Shown here: in pieces, positions 7,901 through 14,554 of the stretch
How positions within the stretch are numbered: the stretch's first letter is position 1
How the letters are laid out: every line of letters starts with the position of its first letter
Assembly: GCA_900542265.1 (NCBI GenBank)
Contig: UQML01000021.1
Span: 1-28,657 of the forward strand
Length of the DNA stretch: 28,657 bases
DNA from: an uncultured Eggerthella sp.
GTDB lineage: Bacteria > Actinomycetota > Coriobacteriia > Coriobacteriales > Eggerthellaceae
Direction of reading: 5' to 3'
Notes under the pieces: model-generated
The model's database searches: none
What the model was told of the DNA's origin: nothing
The model's input: the letters and a program-made list of their open reading frames with translations, nothing else
Translations under genes and position numbers: made by a program

Positions 7901-9266
7901 CGCGCTCTATTCCACTAAAGATGACGCTGATCAGGATGCAAATCGTGTTTCATCAGGTGTTACTGCAACAATTGATGGAGTAGATGGAATGCTTGTTTTT
8001 GAGCCCCGTCAAAGTCACGATGCCATGCAAGATGGCTATGCTGATATGGCATGGCCTAATGTCACTTATGAGAGTGGTGCGCAAACGTACTATCTAAAAG
8101 AAACGCGAGCTCCTCAAGATTGTGAAATTAATCCTACAATCATTCCAGTCAAAGTAGGGGTCTACTCAATCTATGCTGACGCGGGCACACCGGATGATGC
8201 GGTAAGCGTTTCAGCAGGAGTAGGTAAACTTACCCAAACCATGGTGCAGTATGCTGCTGAAGGTGATGTAAATATTACCTTGCGTGACATCACCTCATTC
8301 GCTCAGCAACAACCATCAGATTCATTTGGCCTGCGTGATTGGCGTGATGTCTACCTTGCTAATACAGGTACGACAAAAATACCATGTTCTATGGATCTAC
8401 ATTATGGCTCAAATGCTGTTATTGACTATGGTTTATCTGATGAAGATGGCGGCAAGAATATTCAGCCGTTCTTTGTGACTGATACAGGATATTTACGTAC
8501 GCGAGTGCAGCAGAACCTACACGAGCACGATGACCCCAATGATCCGCAGCATTCAGAAGCTAATGCTGATGATCTTGGTGATATGGATATAACGAGTCTA
8601 TTTAGCTTAATTAATACCGTTATTGTGACCGACAAGAATGCAGCGGCTCCCGCTGCGGGCAACCTTTCTCTTTCAAAGACGGTAACAGGAAATACTCTTG
8701 TTGATGAGCAATACACACAACTATTCCATTTTGTTTTGCATCTGTATGATGGGTCGGGCGCTGAAGTTCCCAATACTGAGCGTTATTACTTCTATGGAAA
8801 GGATCGTACGGGATATATTGGAAGTGGCGATGAGATTCCTTTACATCACGATGAAAATATTGTTGTAATAGGCATTCCTGAGGGCTATTCCTATTCGATT
8901 AGTGAAGTTGATGGGGATCAGGACGGATTATTCGTTTCGCCAATTGGAGGAACTGTTGCAGGTAAGATTGAGCAGGGTATACAGCATACGGTGCAGTTTG
9001 TAAACTCGCAAGATAAACCCAAGCCTCCATCGCCTGACAACCCTGATACGCCTGTTGATCCAGATAATCCAAACTTAGATGACTCTAACAACGATTTTCA
9101 TTCAGGCGACACGCAAGATGATCGCAATGGGTCTTTAATTGCGCAAACCGGTGATTATCCTCTCATGCTTGTAGTGGTAGGTCTTATTATGTTGGCTGTT
9201 TGCGCTGCGGGAGTAGCGAGGTATACTCATTGTCGCCTTCGTCATCAAAGCAATCGCTCTCGCTAA
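4935..9266 (+). CDS. Large cell-wall surface protein with fibro-slime and SpaA-type domains
   Basis: The product has 1443 residues from the ATG at 4935, which has AAGGAA 4 nt upstream; a longer in-frame reading from 4812 lacks a signal sequence at its N-terminus. A signal peptide (residues 1 to about 46) has a KK start, a hydrophobic core and an alanine-rich end. Around residues 463-492 lies the fibro-slime signature GDDDLWVFVDDVLVLDLGG. SpaA/Cna_B-like prealbumin modules start near 582 (KKVDQNGNALAGAEFDLYE) and 972 (VTKIDQNGIARNGAEFALY), each ending in an E-box-like strand (LRETKAPAGY; LKETRAPQD). Near 1243-1359 is a DUF7601/pilin-like module (LSLSKTVTGN). A Pro/Asp linker leads to the variant sorting signal IAQTGD, a membrane segment and a basic tail. 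It is probably anchored by a sortase encoded elsewhere and may act in adhesion. The ligand is unknown. Confidence 0.88.
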   Translation: MKKLLSYSHLKNTKQAVNKAFSCFIAVILVMGLSLPVAGVPAFSYADEPSGTTTILNTERNVDVPEGEYVYVPGEGTVALTPSMQPLAAARTSTNQAASTLSIDPSNQVQMNVLVENRFTGLNPANTKVNLYDYTSYKVDGNDEQFSSSDPTNWLGTTSNPNINTGHALTFGNGMNNDMGYWNAGSGSGMGVFSGYTPGFQNIVAPTLGADGYPMLSEASASVQGGGTEYAAIDVAPGWTTRSLTTWPLVGGFDSNPPLYSTAKRYGDADFPLASWATPGQALYPSAGGKNISDTVQNQWNKDRSLNYLFDTSAAASSAPGRTETHEDVKGLFQIDDQGYYYYNMRQNFAQYTANAVEGRDGSIIPANSFILYNAPAGVRTDGAPIGNFFPFNTGEQVFKVENDKLVSDIYAANGVRRADGVISPADSNLAQGKPLMNHNLGMSMETDFRQPINGKVGTNDMTFEFIGDDDLWVFVDDVLVLDLGGIHSELYGTINFATGEVDMGTAFKADADGNSIKAPAVRSTTIKNMFEAAGKADDVRWNEDTFASSTSHTLKMFYFERGNYDSSLSVRFNLQPALYQRIKKVDQNGNALAGAEFDLYEVNVPAGTTTDNAQNVTLDQVSVKGAPLTHLVTDQNGDARFVSNDTVGTDQEEPFNFSDRYDGGSNGLLYILRETKAPAGYKSVPTDLLLRFNPENTMLIVNNRYQSGAYASFNSYVTGNNGSIYFGQIGENGEMVSKIPDDQLGGATTAQVPLNSQRYGLTVAVPMIKQTHYHNDRAWYPLYGDNLMGFQTVKVGELDASYQQYRQDTRVATLTAALMQAAEHYRSSQGLDQNHTEGWYLDWNEENNRLEGVLQNLPGRADRYILTNSKGDMRMYYALIEPDALARALGVSEDAVCAMSSAERYNALGRVTMEALDAGEGAPTDRLNELVQLINPYSDNFQERGYTGLDISEFIRNFRTVLYIPNEQRQLRVTKIDQNGIARNGAEFALYSTKDDADQDANRVSSGVTATIDGVDGMLVFEPRQSHDAMQDGYADMAWPNVTYESGAQTYYLKETRAPQDCEINPTIIPVKVGVYSIYADAGTPDDAVSVSAGVGKLTQTMVQYAAEGDVNITLRDITSFAQQQPSDSFGLRDWRDVYLANTGTTKIPCSMDLHYGSNAVIDYGLSDEDGGKNIQPFFVTDTGYLRTRVQQNLHEHDDPNDPQHSEANADDLGDMDITSLFSLINTVIVTDKNAAAPAAGNLSLSKTVTGNTLVDEQYTQLFHFVLHLYDGSGAEVPNTERYYFYGKDRTGYIGSGDEIPLHHDENIVVIGIPEGYSYSISEVDGDQDGLFVSPIGGTVAGKIEQGIQHTVQFVNSQDKPKPPSPDNPDTPVDPDNPNLDDSNNDFHSGDTQDDRNGSLIAQTGDYPLMLVVVGLIMLAVCAAGVARYTHCRLRHQSNRSR

Positions 9267-9355
9267 AAGGGTACTTTGTTGTCTTGATTAATGTTCAATG
9301 AAGTATTTGCTTTAGAAGATCTAAATAAAGGAATCAAAAACCAAAGGAACCACCC

Positions 9356-10177
9356 ATGAGCCAATCATGTACCGATAATTGCAAATCCTGCTCCAAGAAC
9401 TGCGGTGATCGTCGCGAGCCTCAGAGTTTTCTCGCTGATCCCAATCCCAAGTCTAACGTCAAGAAAGTCATTGGTGTCGTGAGTGGTAAAGGCGGTGTAG
9501 GCAAATCGCTCGCAACTTCGCTTTTGGCTTCAGCTTTCGCCCAGCTTGGCAAGCGTGTGGGTATTCTTGATGCGGATATCACGGGTCCTTCTATCCCGCG
9601 CATGTTTGGCATTCATGGCCAGGCCATGGGCAGCCCCGACGGTCTTATTCCTGTGCAAGCAGCTGATGGCACAGGAATCATGTCGACCAATTTGCTCCTT
9701 GGCAATGAGACCGACCCCGTTATCTGGCGCGGTCCGGTGATTGCGGGCGTGGTTAAGCAATTTTGGAGCGATGTGGTGTGGGGTGACATTGACTATCTCT
9801 TTGTTGATATGCCTCCCGGAACGGGCGATGTTCCCCTGACCGTCTTTCAGTCGCTGCCCGTCGATGGCATCATCGTGGTCACCTCTCCTCAGGAGCTCGT
9901 GAGTATGATTGTGGCCAAAGCGGTCAATATGGCTAAAGCGCTCAATGTTCCCGTGATGGGTTTGGTTGAAAACATGTCGTATTTCATCTGCCCCAACTGC
10001 AACGAGAAGCACTACATTTTCGGCGAGACTAAGCTGGACGCTCTGGCAAAAGAGTTCGGCATTTCTGCAACAGCGCAGATTCCTATGGATCCGCATATTG
10101 CAGAATTGTGCGATGAGGGCCACGTAGATCAAGTGCCCGCTCCTTGGCTCAAAGACATCATCGCCGCCCTTTCCTAA
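9356..10177 (+). CDS. Mrp/NBP35-family iron-sulfur cluster carrier ATPase
   Basis: This cytosolic P-loop ATPase (ApbC/Mrp/NBP35 group) is expected to hold a [4Fe-4S] cluster at a dimer interface and pass it to apoproteins. The 273 residues begin with a Cys-rich stretch (CTDNCKSCSKNC), as in NBP35-like members. The deviant Walker A is SGKGGVGKS (near residue 43), followed by the MinD-like LDADITGPSIPRMFG. The Walker B-like DMPPGTGD and the CPNC pair in SYFICPNCNEKH give the cluster ligands. The ATG at 9356 has AAAGGA at 9343-9348. The gene stands alone between a surface protein and a toxin-antitoxin pair. It is not MinD or ParA, because it has the CxxC motif. Apart from the strong hairpin at 10208-10246 no other terminator is seen. 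Confidence 0.93.
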   Translation: MSQSCTDNCKSCSKNCGDRREPQSFLADPNPKSNVKKVIGVVSGKGGVGKSLATSLLASAFAQLGKRVGILDADITGPSIPRMFGIHGQAMGSPDGLIPVQAADGTGIMSTNLLLGNETDPVIWRGPVIAGVVKQFWSDVVWGDIDYLFVDMPPGTGDVPLTVFQSLPVDGIIVVTSPQELVSMIVAKAVNMAKALNVPVMGLVENMSYFICPNCNEKHYIFGETKLDALAKEFGISATAQIPMDPHIAELCDEGHVDQVPAPWLKDIIAALS

Positions 10178-10207
10178 AGCAACTAGGTCAAACGGTAAGA
10201 ATTAAGA

Positions 10208-10246
10208 ATAATAACGCTTTACGATAATAACGTAAGGCGTTATTAT
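10208..10246 (+). promoter_or_regulatory. Promoter-operator of the higBA pair
   Basis: Two 16-bp arms, ATAATAACGCTTTACG (10208-10223) and CGTAAGGCGTTATTAT (10231-10246), form an inverted repeat with one mismatch and a 7-bp centre; the centre restarts the left arm's ATAATAACG. The same DNA contains -35 TTTACG (10218-10223) and -10 TATTAT (10241-10246) with exactly 17 bp between, so the promoter is inside the dyad. HigA-type antitoxins repress by binding such dyads. The hairpin followed by CTTTTT could also terminate the gene upstream. Confidence 0.65.
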
Positions 10247-10252
10247 CTTTTT

Positions 10253-10531
10253 ATGATTATTTCTTTTGCCGATGAAGACACAAAAAAGCTAGCTCAAGGA
10301 ATAAGAGTTAAACGTTTTATTGCATTTGACCGTGTTGCTAAACGTAAGTTATTACAACTTCAAGCTGCATTGACTCTAGATGATCTGAGGATTCCTCCAG
10401 GTAATCATCTTGAGGCGTTGAAGGGTGACAGGATTGGAACGTATAGCATCAGAATTAATAATAAAATGCGACTTTGCTTTCGATGGACTGAAGCTGGCGC
10501 TGAAGATGTAGAAATCGTTGATTATCATTAA
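10253..10531 (+). CDS. higB: HigB/RelE-type toxin
   Basis: This 92-residue protein fits the HigB plasmid-maintenance killer family, which are RelE-fold mRNA interferases that cut mRNA on the ribosome. Visible family features are the LQAALTLDDLRIPPGNHLE stretch, GDRIGTYSIRIN and the basic strand MRLCFRW ending in VEIVDYH. The ATG at 10253 has no Shine-Dalgarno sequence. The predicted transcription start from the -10 box at 10241-10246 falls on this A, so the message is probably leaderless. The antitoxin gene follows 19 bp later, in the toxin-first order typical of higBA. It is complete and appears functional; activity itself cannot be read from sequence. Confidence 0.85.
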   Translation: MIISFADEDTKKLAQGIRVKRFIAFDRVAKRKLLQLQAALTLDDLRIPPGNHLEALKGDRIGTYSIRINNKMRLCFRWTEAGAEDVEIVDYH

Positions 10532-10550
10532 TTAGAAAAGAGGGAGCAAC

Positions 10551-10859
10551 ATGGGTGAATATCACTATGAATATATTTCAATATCGCCTGGTGAATTACT
10601 GCAGGAAGAATTTTTGGAGCCTTTGGGTATTTCAAAATATCGTTTAGCAAAAGAGATTGGTGTGCCTGCTGGACGTATAGGGCAAATAGTTGCTGGAAAG
10701 CGATCCATTACTGCTGATACAGATTTGAGGCTTTGCAAATTCTTCGGTCTTTCTAATGGTTACTGGCTTCGCGCTCAAGCAGCCTATGATACTGAGGTAG
10801 CGCAACATGAATTAGAGGATGAGTTAAATAAAATTAAGCCTTGGAATAGTGCAGCTTAA
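10551..10859 (+). CDS. higA: HigA-type antitoxin, XRE helix-turn-helix
   Basis: The 102-residue product is a HigA-family antitoxin that should neutralise HigB and repress the shared promoter. The N-terminal part GELLQEEFLEPLGISKYRLA leads into the helix-turn-helix IGVPAGRIGQIVAGKRSIT, followed by the family's LCKFFGLSNGYWLRAQAAYD, typical of HigA. Unlike the toxin it has a clear ribosome-binding site, AGAGGGAG, just before the ATG. That would allow antitoxin synthesis independent of leaderless initiation. It ends 42 nt before the terminator hairpin. The long dyad at 10208-10246 is the obvious candidate operator. Confidence 0.9.
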   Translation: MGEYHYEYISISPGELLQEEFLEPLGISKYRLAKEIGVPAGRIGQIVAGKRSITADTDLRLCKFFGLSNGYWLRAQAAYDTEVAQHELEDELNKIKPWNSAA

Positions 10860-10901
10860 TATAAAAGTAGTGTTAACGTATTCTTGTAAAGGTTATTTTG
10901 T

Positions 10902-10940
10902 GGCTAAGTTTAATTATTCAAGACTTAGCCGTTTCTTTTT
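10902..10940 (+). terminator. Terminator of higBA
   Basis: The 8-bp stem GGCTAAGT (10902-10909) pairs with ACTTAGCC (10923-10930) around a 13-nt loop and is followed by GTTTCTTTTT. It separates higBA from the convergent CDGSH gene, whose stop codon lies at 10946-10948. Confidence 0.8.
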
Positions 10941-10945
10941 GAATC

Positions 10946-11698
10946 CTACAACTCAGGTCTATCCTTGAACGATTCATCGCGCACGCCAACCGCATCATCA
11001 AAGGCATCGCTTCCATCTTGAAAGCCAATATGCCAATGGCGCGCATCGCAAAATGGTTTGTCAGATGAGGCTCCGCAGCGACAAAGTGCATAACGGTTGC
11101 GCTTCTCATACACGGAACCGTCAGCGCTGACAAGGGGAATGCCACCACGCACAAAGATGGGGCCACTGGCATGTTTTTCGGGATCTTCGAGAAGCACAAT
11201 GCTCGGCTCGAACGTTTGCTCATATACCTGACCGGTCTGTTTGTCGTGATGTTCAAAGCGACCGGTTGGGCACTGCCAGGATGCTGCAATCAGCTCTTGC
11301 GCGTCGGCATCTGCATCACGCATCATCTCCCAAACACTCCCATCGCGCCTATGACACAACCGCGCAAACGCACACCGCTTGTCATCGTGCAGCTCGAGCT
11401 CCGCGCCATCAAAAACATGAGTGCGCTCCTCGTATGGCTCGCGCGATGCCGTCTCCGTTCCATCAAAATCACCGCAACTATGCGCATGTACATGAGCGCC
11501 ATCGCAAAACGGCATATGCTGTGACGCACCACAGCGGCAGAGGCGATACGTCGCGCCAACCTCATACTCCTTTAAACGGTTGTACTGGAGATGCGCTCCG
11601 TCAGACGCTTCTACCAAAATGTCTTCATAAAGCGGCACGTCACCCGTCACGACATATGGCCCATGTTCGATAATGGTGATTGATGGTTCGTGCGCCAT
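10946..11698 (-). CDS. Protein with two CDGSH iron-sulfur domains
   Basis: A 250-residue soluble protein with two CDGSH-type [2Fe-2S] sites. The first, CRCGASQHMPFCDGAH (residues 54-69), matches C-x-C-x2-S-x3-P-x-C-D-G-x2-H fully. The second, CRCGASSDKPFCDARH, keeps all three Cys and the His but has Ala for Gly. Between them lies a segment with CAFARLC and later CPTGRF, resembling the divergent ferredoxin-like Fer4_19 fold. The architecture therefore suggests three redox or iron centres. CDGSH proteins bind pH-labile clusters; bacterial roles are poorly known. The ATG at 11696-11698 has GAAGGAC a few bases upstream. The 11-bp phased array begins 18 bp before the start codon and may control it. 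Confidence 0.88.
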   Translation of the reverse strand: MAHEPSITIIEHGPYVVTGDVPLYEDILVEASDGAHLQYNRLKEYEVGATYRLCRCGASQHMPFCDGAHVHAHSCGDFDGTETASREPYEERTHVFDGAELELHDDKRCAFARLCHRRDGSVWEMMRDADADAQELIAASWQCPTGRFEHHDKQTGQVYEQTFEPSIVLLEDPEKHASGPIFVRGGIPLVSADGSVYEKRNRYALCRCGASSDKPFCDARHWHIGFQDGSDAFDDAVGVRDESFKDRPEL

Positions 11699-11715
11699 GA
11701 TTGCAGTCCTTCCGT

Positions 11716-11786
11716 ATCTTGATCGGATCTTACGCAGATCTCAAATAAATCTCAAATAAATCTTAAGTCGGTCTTATAACAATCTC
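11716..11786. promoter_or_regulatory. Array of seven 11-bp phased motifs
   Basis: The motif (A/G)TCT(T/C), usually followed by A, begins at 11716, 11727, 11738, 11749, 11760, 11771 and 11782, always exactly 11 bp apart; further GTCTT copies at 11815 and 11870 keep the same phase. On the minus strand the core reads as (A/G)AGAT, for example TTAAGAT. Direct repeats with an 11-bp period are typical of OmpR/PhoB-family response-regulator binding sites. The array lies just upstream of the CDGSH gene and far upstream of the surface-protein gene at 12338. Confidence 0.6.
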
Positions 11787-12040
11787 ATATAGAGTGCAGG
11801 TACCGTATAACCAGGTCTTATTTGTAGCTGAAACGTATTTCAACTTTGCATTAAGCGTGTTTCATCCTGGTCTTGTCTTGATTTCATCCTGATTTGATTT
11901 TTGTCTGATACGGCGTTAGTAAAGACTTTATTCCTATATCCATAAAAAATACAAATACTCATGAATTTACTATGAATAATCGTAATGAGTTATGACAAAA
12001 AATATTGCGCAAACATGCCTAAAACGGTAATCTTCTCTAT

Positions 12041-12140
12041 CCAGTGATTACATAATTGTGTGTATTTATAACTTTCCAAAAATGAAAGACTATAAATGTG
12101 AATAAATTGTCAGTATAGTAACAATTGGGTAATCACCTGG
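12041..12140. repeat. Long inverted repeat with nested hairpin
   Basis: The left arm at 12041-12059 (CCAGTGATTACATAATTGT) pairs with 12121-12140, with a one-base bulge and two mismatches. The 61-bp centre contains a smaller hairpin, CTTTC (12072-12076) with GAAAG (12084-12088), flanked by TTATA/TATAA. It may be a regulator site pair or a structured leader upstream of the surface-protein operon. Confidence 0.5.
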
Positions 12141-12204
12141 GGATAATCGGGATTTTTGGGTACGGGCACACATTCTAAAAAACAAACCACGTATAAACAG
12201 CATT

Positions 12205-12242
12205 CGCACTAGGAACGCACTAAACGCACTAGAAACGTACTA
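12205..12242 (+). repeat. Helically phased CGCACTA repeats
   Basis: CGCACTA occurs at 12205, 12216 and 12225, and CGTACTA at 12236. The steps are 11, 9 and 11 bp, so the copies fall on roughly one DNA face about 100 bp before the surface-protein start. A regulator site or part of the 5' leader is possible. Confidence 0.45.
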
Positions 12243-12337
12243 CACAATTCAATACACGCTCGTACGCAAAATCCGCTGGCTACACCCCAGGAAAAAATAG
12301 TAAGTAAGTTACTCGCTTATATCTTTAGGGGGACATT

Positions 12338-14539
12338 ATGCGAGCACGAGTAATGGGCAAAGCAAACGCTGCATTAGCCGCACTGCTGGCGTTTGTTTTT
12401 GCATTCAGCCTCTTGGGTATACCCGCGCCTGCACTAGCAGAGACTACAGCGGATAACCCAGGGGAAGAGCAGGTTAAGCCTATCACCGTAAGCGGTGCTG
12501 ATTTTTTGCAGCCAACCGCACAAGGATGGGAACTGCTTAAAGTAGACAACCTTAGTGATCAAGCAATTTACATCACGGTTAAAAAAGATGGAAAACCACT
12601 CAGTAATCCTTTTAAGTACACCGCTGATATGAATCAGGCTGGTTCTAGTGAGGATTATGCTGGTTCTGGTGCGCAGATTGCACAAATCGTTGGCGTTCAG
12701 ATGAGGGCATCAACGGGTGCAACAGAGGGGCAAACAGCTGCTGAGTTGTTAGGTGATCCTACCAGCCATAGCACCTATACCGTTGAAGTAAGTAATGCTT
12801 TGATGCAAGGTGACACCCTCTATAGCGGCACAATATATCCTGTATATGGAAAGCTTGTAAACAAAGACCAAACTGAAGACCAGACCCCCGAGTTGGTGCT
12901 TCTTGGTATTCGCACTGCAGACAAAAACGAAGTGACCAAAGTTAAGAATTTGGGTGTTGGTCAAACCTACTACAAGCAAAATACAATGGAAGATGCGCAC
13001 CCCATCGCTTATAGCATTCCTAGCGGAACCGTCTGTGATAATACTTTTGATGAGCACTTGCAGGCCTATGTTGTTACGTATGAGCAGAATTCAGCTGACA
13101 GCGTAGAGGGTGTTGTTAACTACGTTGATCCTGATGGCAAGGTCGTAAAGACTGAGACTTTCAGCGGAATTGATCAGGATGGCAAAGTAGTTCACATTAA
13201 AAAGTCATTTACGGCAGCTGACCCCGAGAACGCAGAAACCATTAATTACTACCGCGCAATTTCAAGCCTCGGTGGAACAAAGGTTATGCTCACCCCATCG
13301 CAAGCTTCTTACACGGTGCTCGTAATGCCGGTAAAGAATATGGATGAGCAGTCTTATGACGTAGTTGTTAAGTACGTTGACGAGCATGGCTCACTATTGT
13401 GGAGTGATACGGTTGGCGTTGCTGGCTATGGATATCGCTACACGCTCCCTAATACGTTCTCTATGAATAAGCAATCAGGTGTTGAGAGCGCTGACGGCGT
13501 TAACTTCTATCGATTAAATGCAGGCAATATCCAGGGTGGCAAGGTAGTTGAATCAGACAACAAGAACGGTACTGCGCTTGAGTTTACGACAAACCTCACT
13601 GATAGCGACTTTGTCATGGAAGATGGCAAACGTACGGTTGTAGCTGCCTATGATTCACAAGATGCTACTAAAGAAGTCACTTTCACCTTGGTAGAGGTTG
13701 ATGGCGAGACGGGCACTGAGCTCGGTCGCGTTGTTCAAACCGTTACTCCTGATCCAGCAACTAACGTAAGTTACATGCCTGAGAAGAAAGAGTTCAACGG
13801 CAAGACTTATGTTCCTTGGGCGGGTAACACCGAAGAGATTGTCTATACCTGGGAGAGTTTAGGCCAGAGCGTTGATCTTCTGCAGTATGTCTACTACGTA
13901 CCCGAGGACTTTGTTCCAGGAGACGCGTATGACATCACCGTGCAGTACATGAATATTGCTAATGGCGCGGTGTTGCGCACGGAGACCGTAAATGTTGATC
14001 CTGAGATTACTAATTATGTTGAGGTACAGGGCGTTGAGCGCTTTACGCAGGACGGCAATGAGTATGTGCGCTTGGCTGGTCAAGAGACCGGCATTCGCCA
14101 TGCGTATTTCTCTCCGGATAGAACCTACACCATTTACTACCGTGATGTTGACGATGTGATTAACGCCAATACAACGGTTACTCGTACTCAAATCATCGAG
14201 ACAACTAGGACTGTAACGGTTCCTGGTGGCGGCATTACCGCGGCTCCTGCTCCTATTGCGGCGCCTGCAGCGGGTGCCCCTGCTGCTGATGCGGGTGTTG
14301 CACCGGGCGCAGGAACCACCATTATCAACGACGATGACAACCCCTTAGCCGGTCTTGATGGGCAGGATACGGCAACGGAGCGCTCTATTGCCGATAACGA
14401 GAACCCCTTAGCTTCTGGCGCTGCCGGTATGAATTGGGGACTCATTGCGGGTATTGGATTTGGTGTACTTGCAGTTGCAGGCATTGTGGCTTATGCCCTG
14501 CTTCGTCGTAAGCGCAATAAGAACGAGCAGAACGCTTAA
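12338..14539 (+). CDS. Surface protein with MucBP-like repeats
   Basis: A 733-residue exported protein. The signal peptide spans about residues 1-35 and ends ALAE. Residues near 253-334, 341-440, 445-523 and 531-606 form repeated beta modules with the pattern VxYVDxxG...T.TF...Y, close to MucBP-type mucin-binding repeats (for example YDVVVKYVDEHGSLLWSDTV). An Ala/Pro/Gly linker (about 631-663) leads to two copies of NPLA in acidic context (DDDNPLAG and NENPLASG), then a membrane segment and the tail RRKRNKNEQNA. No LPXTG-like motif is visible. The acidic NPLA sequence recalls non-canonical wall-sorting or anchoring motifs of related bacteria, but this is inference. The ATG at 12338 has AGGGGGA upstream. 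The next gene starts 15 nt after the stop, so they form an operon. Confidence 0.82.
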   Translation: MRARVMGKANAALAALLAFVFAFSLLGIPAPALAETTADNPGEEQVKPITVSGADFLQPTAQGWELLKVDNLSDQAIYITVKKDGKPLSNPFKYTADMNQAGSSEDYAGSGAQIAQIVGVQMRASTGATEGQTAAELLGDPTSHSTYTVEVSNALMQGDTLYSGTIYPVYGKLVNKDQTEDQTPELVLLGIRTADKNEVTKVKNLGVGQTYYKQNTMEDAHPIAYSIPSGTVCDNTFDEHLQAYVVTYEQNSADSVEGVVNYVDPDGKVVKTETFSGIDQDGKVVHIKKSFTAADPENAETINYYRAISSLGGTKVMLTPSQASYTVLVMPVKNMDEQSYDVVVKYVDEHGSLLWSDTVGVAGYGYRYTLPNTFSMNKQSGVESADGVNFYRLNAGNIQGGKVVESDNKNGTALEFTTNLTDSDFVMEDGKRTVVAAYDSQDATKEVTFTLVEVDGETGTELGRVVQTVTPDPATNVSYMPEKKEFNGKTYVPWAGNTEEIVYTWESLGQSVDLLQYVYYVPEDFVPGDAYDITVQYMNIANGAVLRTETVNVDPEITNYVEVQGVERFTQDGNEYVRLAGQETGIRHAYFSPDRTYTIYYRDVDDVINANTTVTRTQIIETTRTVTVPGGGITAAPAPIAAPAAGAPAADAGVAPGAGTTIINDDDNPLAGLDGQDTATERSIADNENPLASGAAGMNWGLIAGIGFGVLAVAGIVAYALLRRKRNKNEQNA

Positions 14540-14554
14540 AGGGAGGTGGACAGC

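Larger units (their letters stand above)
11787..12337. other. Long non-coding region before the surface-protein operon
   Basis: No plausible gene is present. Visible structure includes a direct repeat TTTCATCCTG at 11860-11869 and 11882-11891 (22 bp apart), a long inverted repeat around 12041-12140, a helically phased CGCACTA array at 12205-12242 and the ribosome-binding site AGGGGGA at 12327-12333. I could not identify a convincing -35/-10 pair; TATAGT at 12114-12119 is a weak candidate -10. Confidence 0.6.

Noticed and set aside
11266..11673. Plus-strand open frame opposite the CDGSH gene
   Set aside because: It is a shadow frame rich in His and Arg with no ribosome-binding site, opposite a clear gene.
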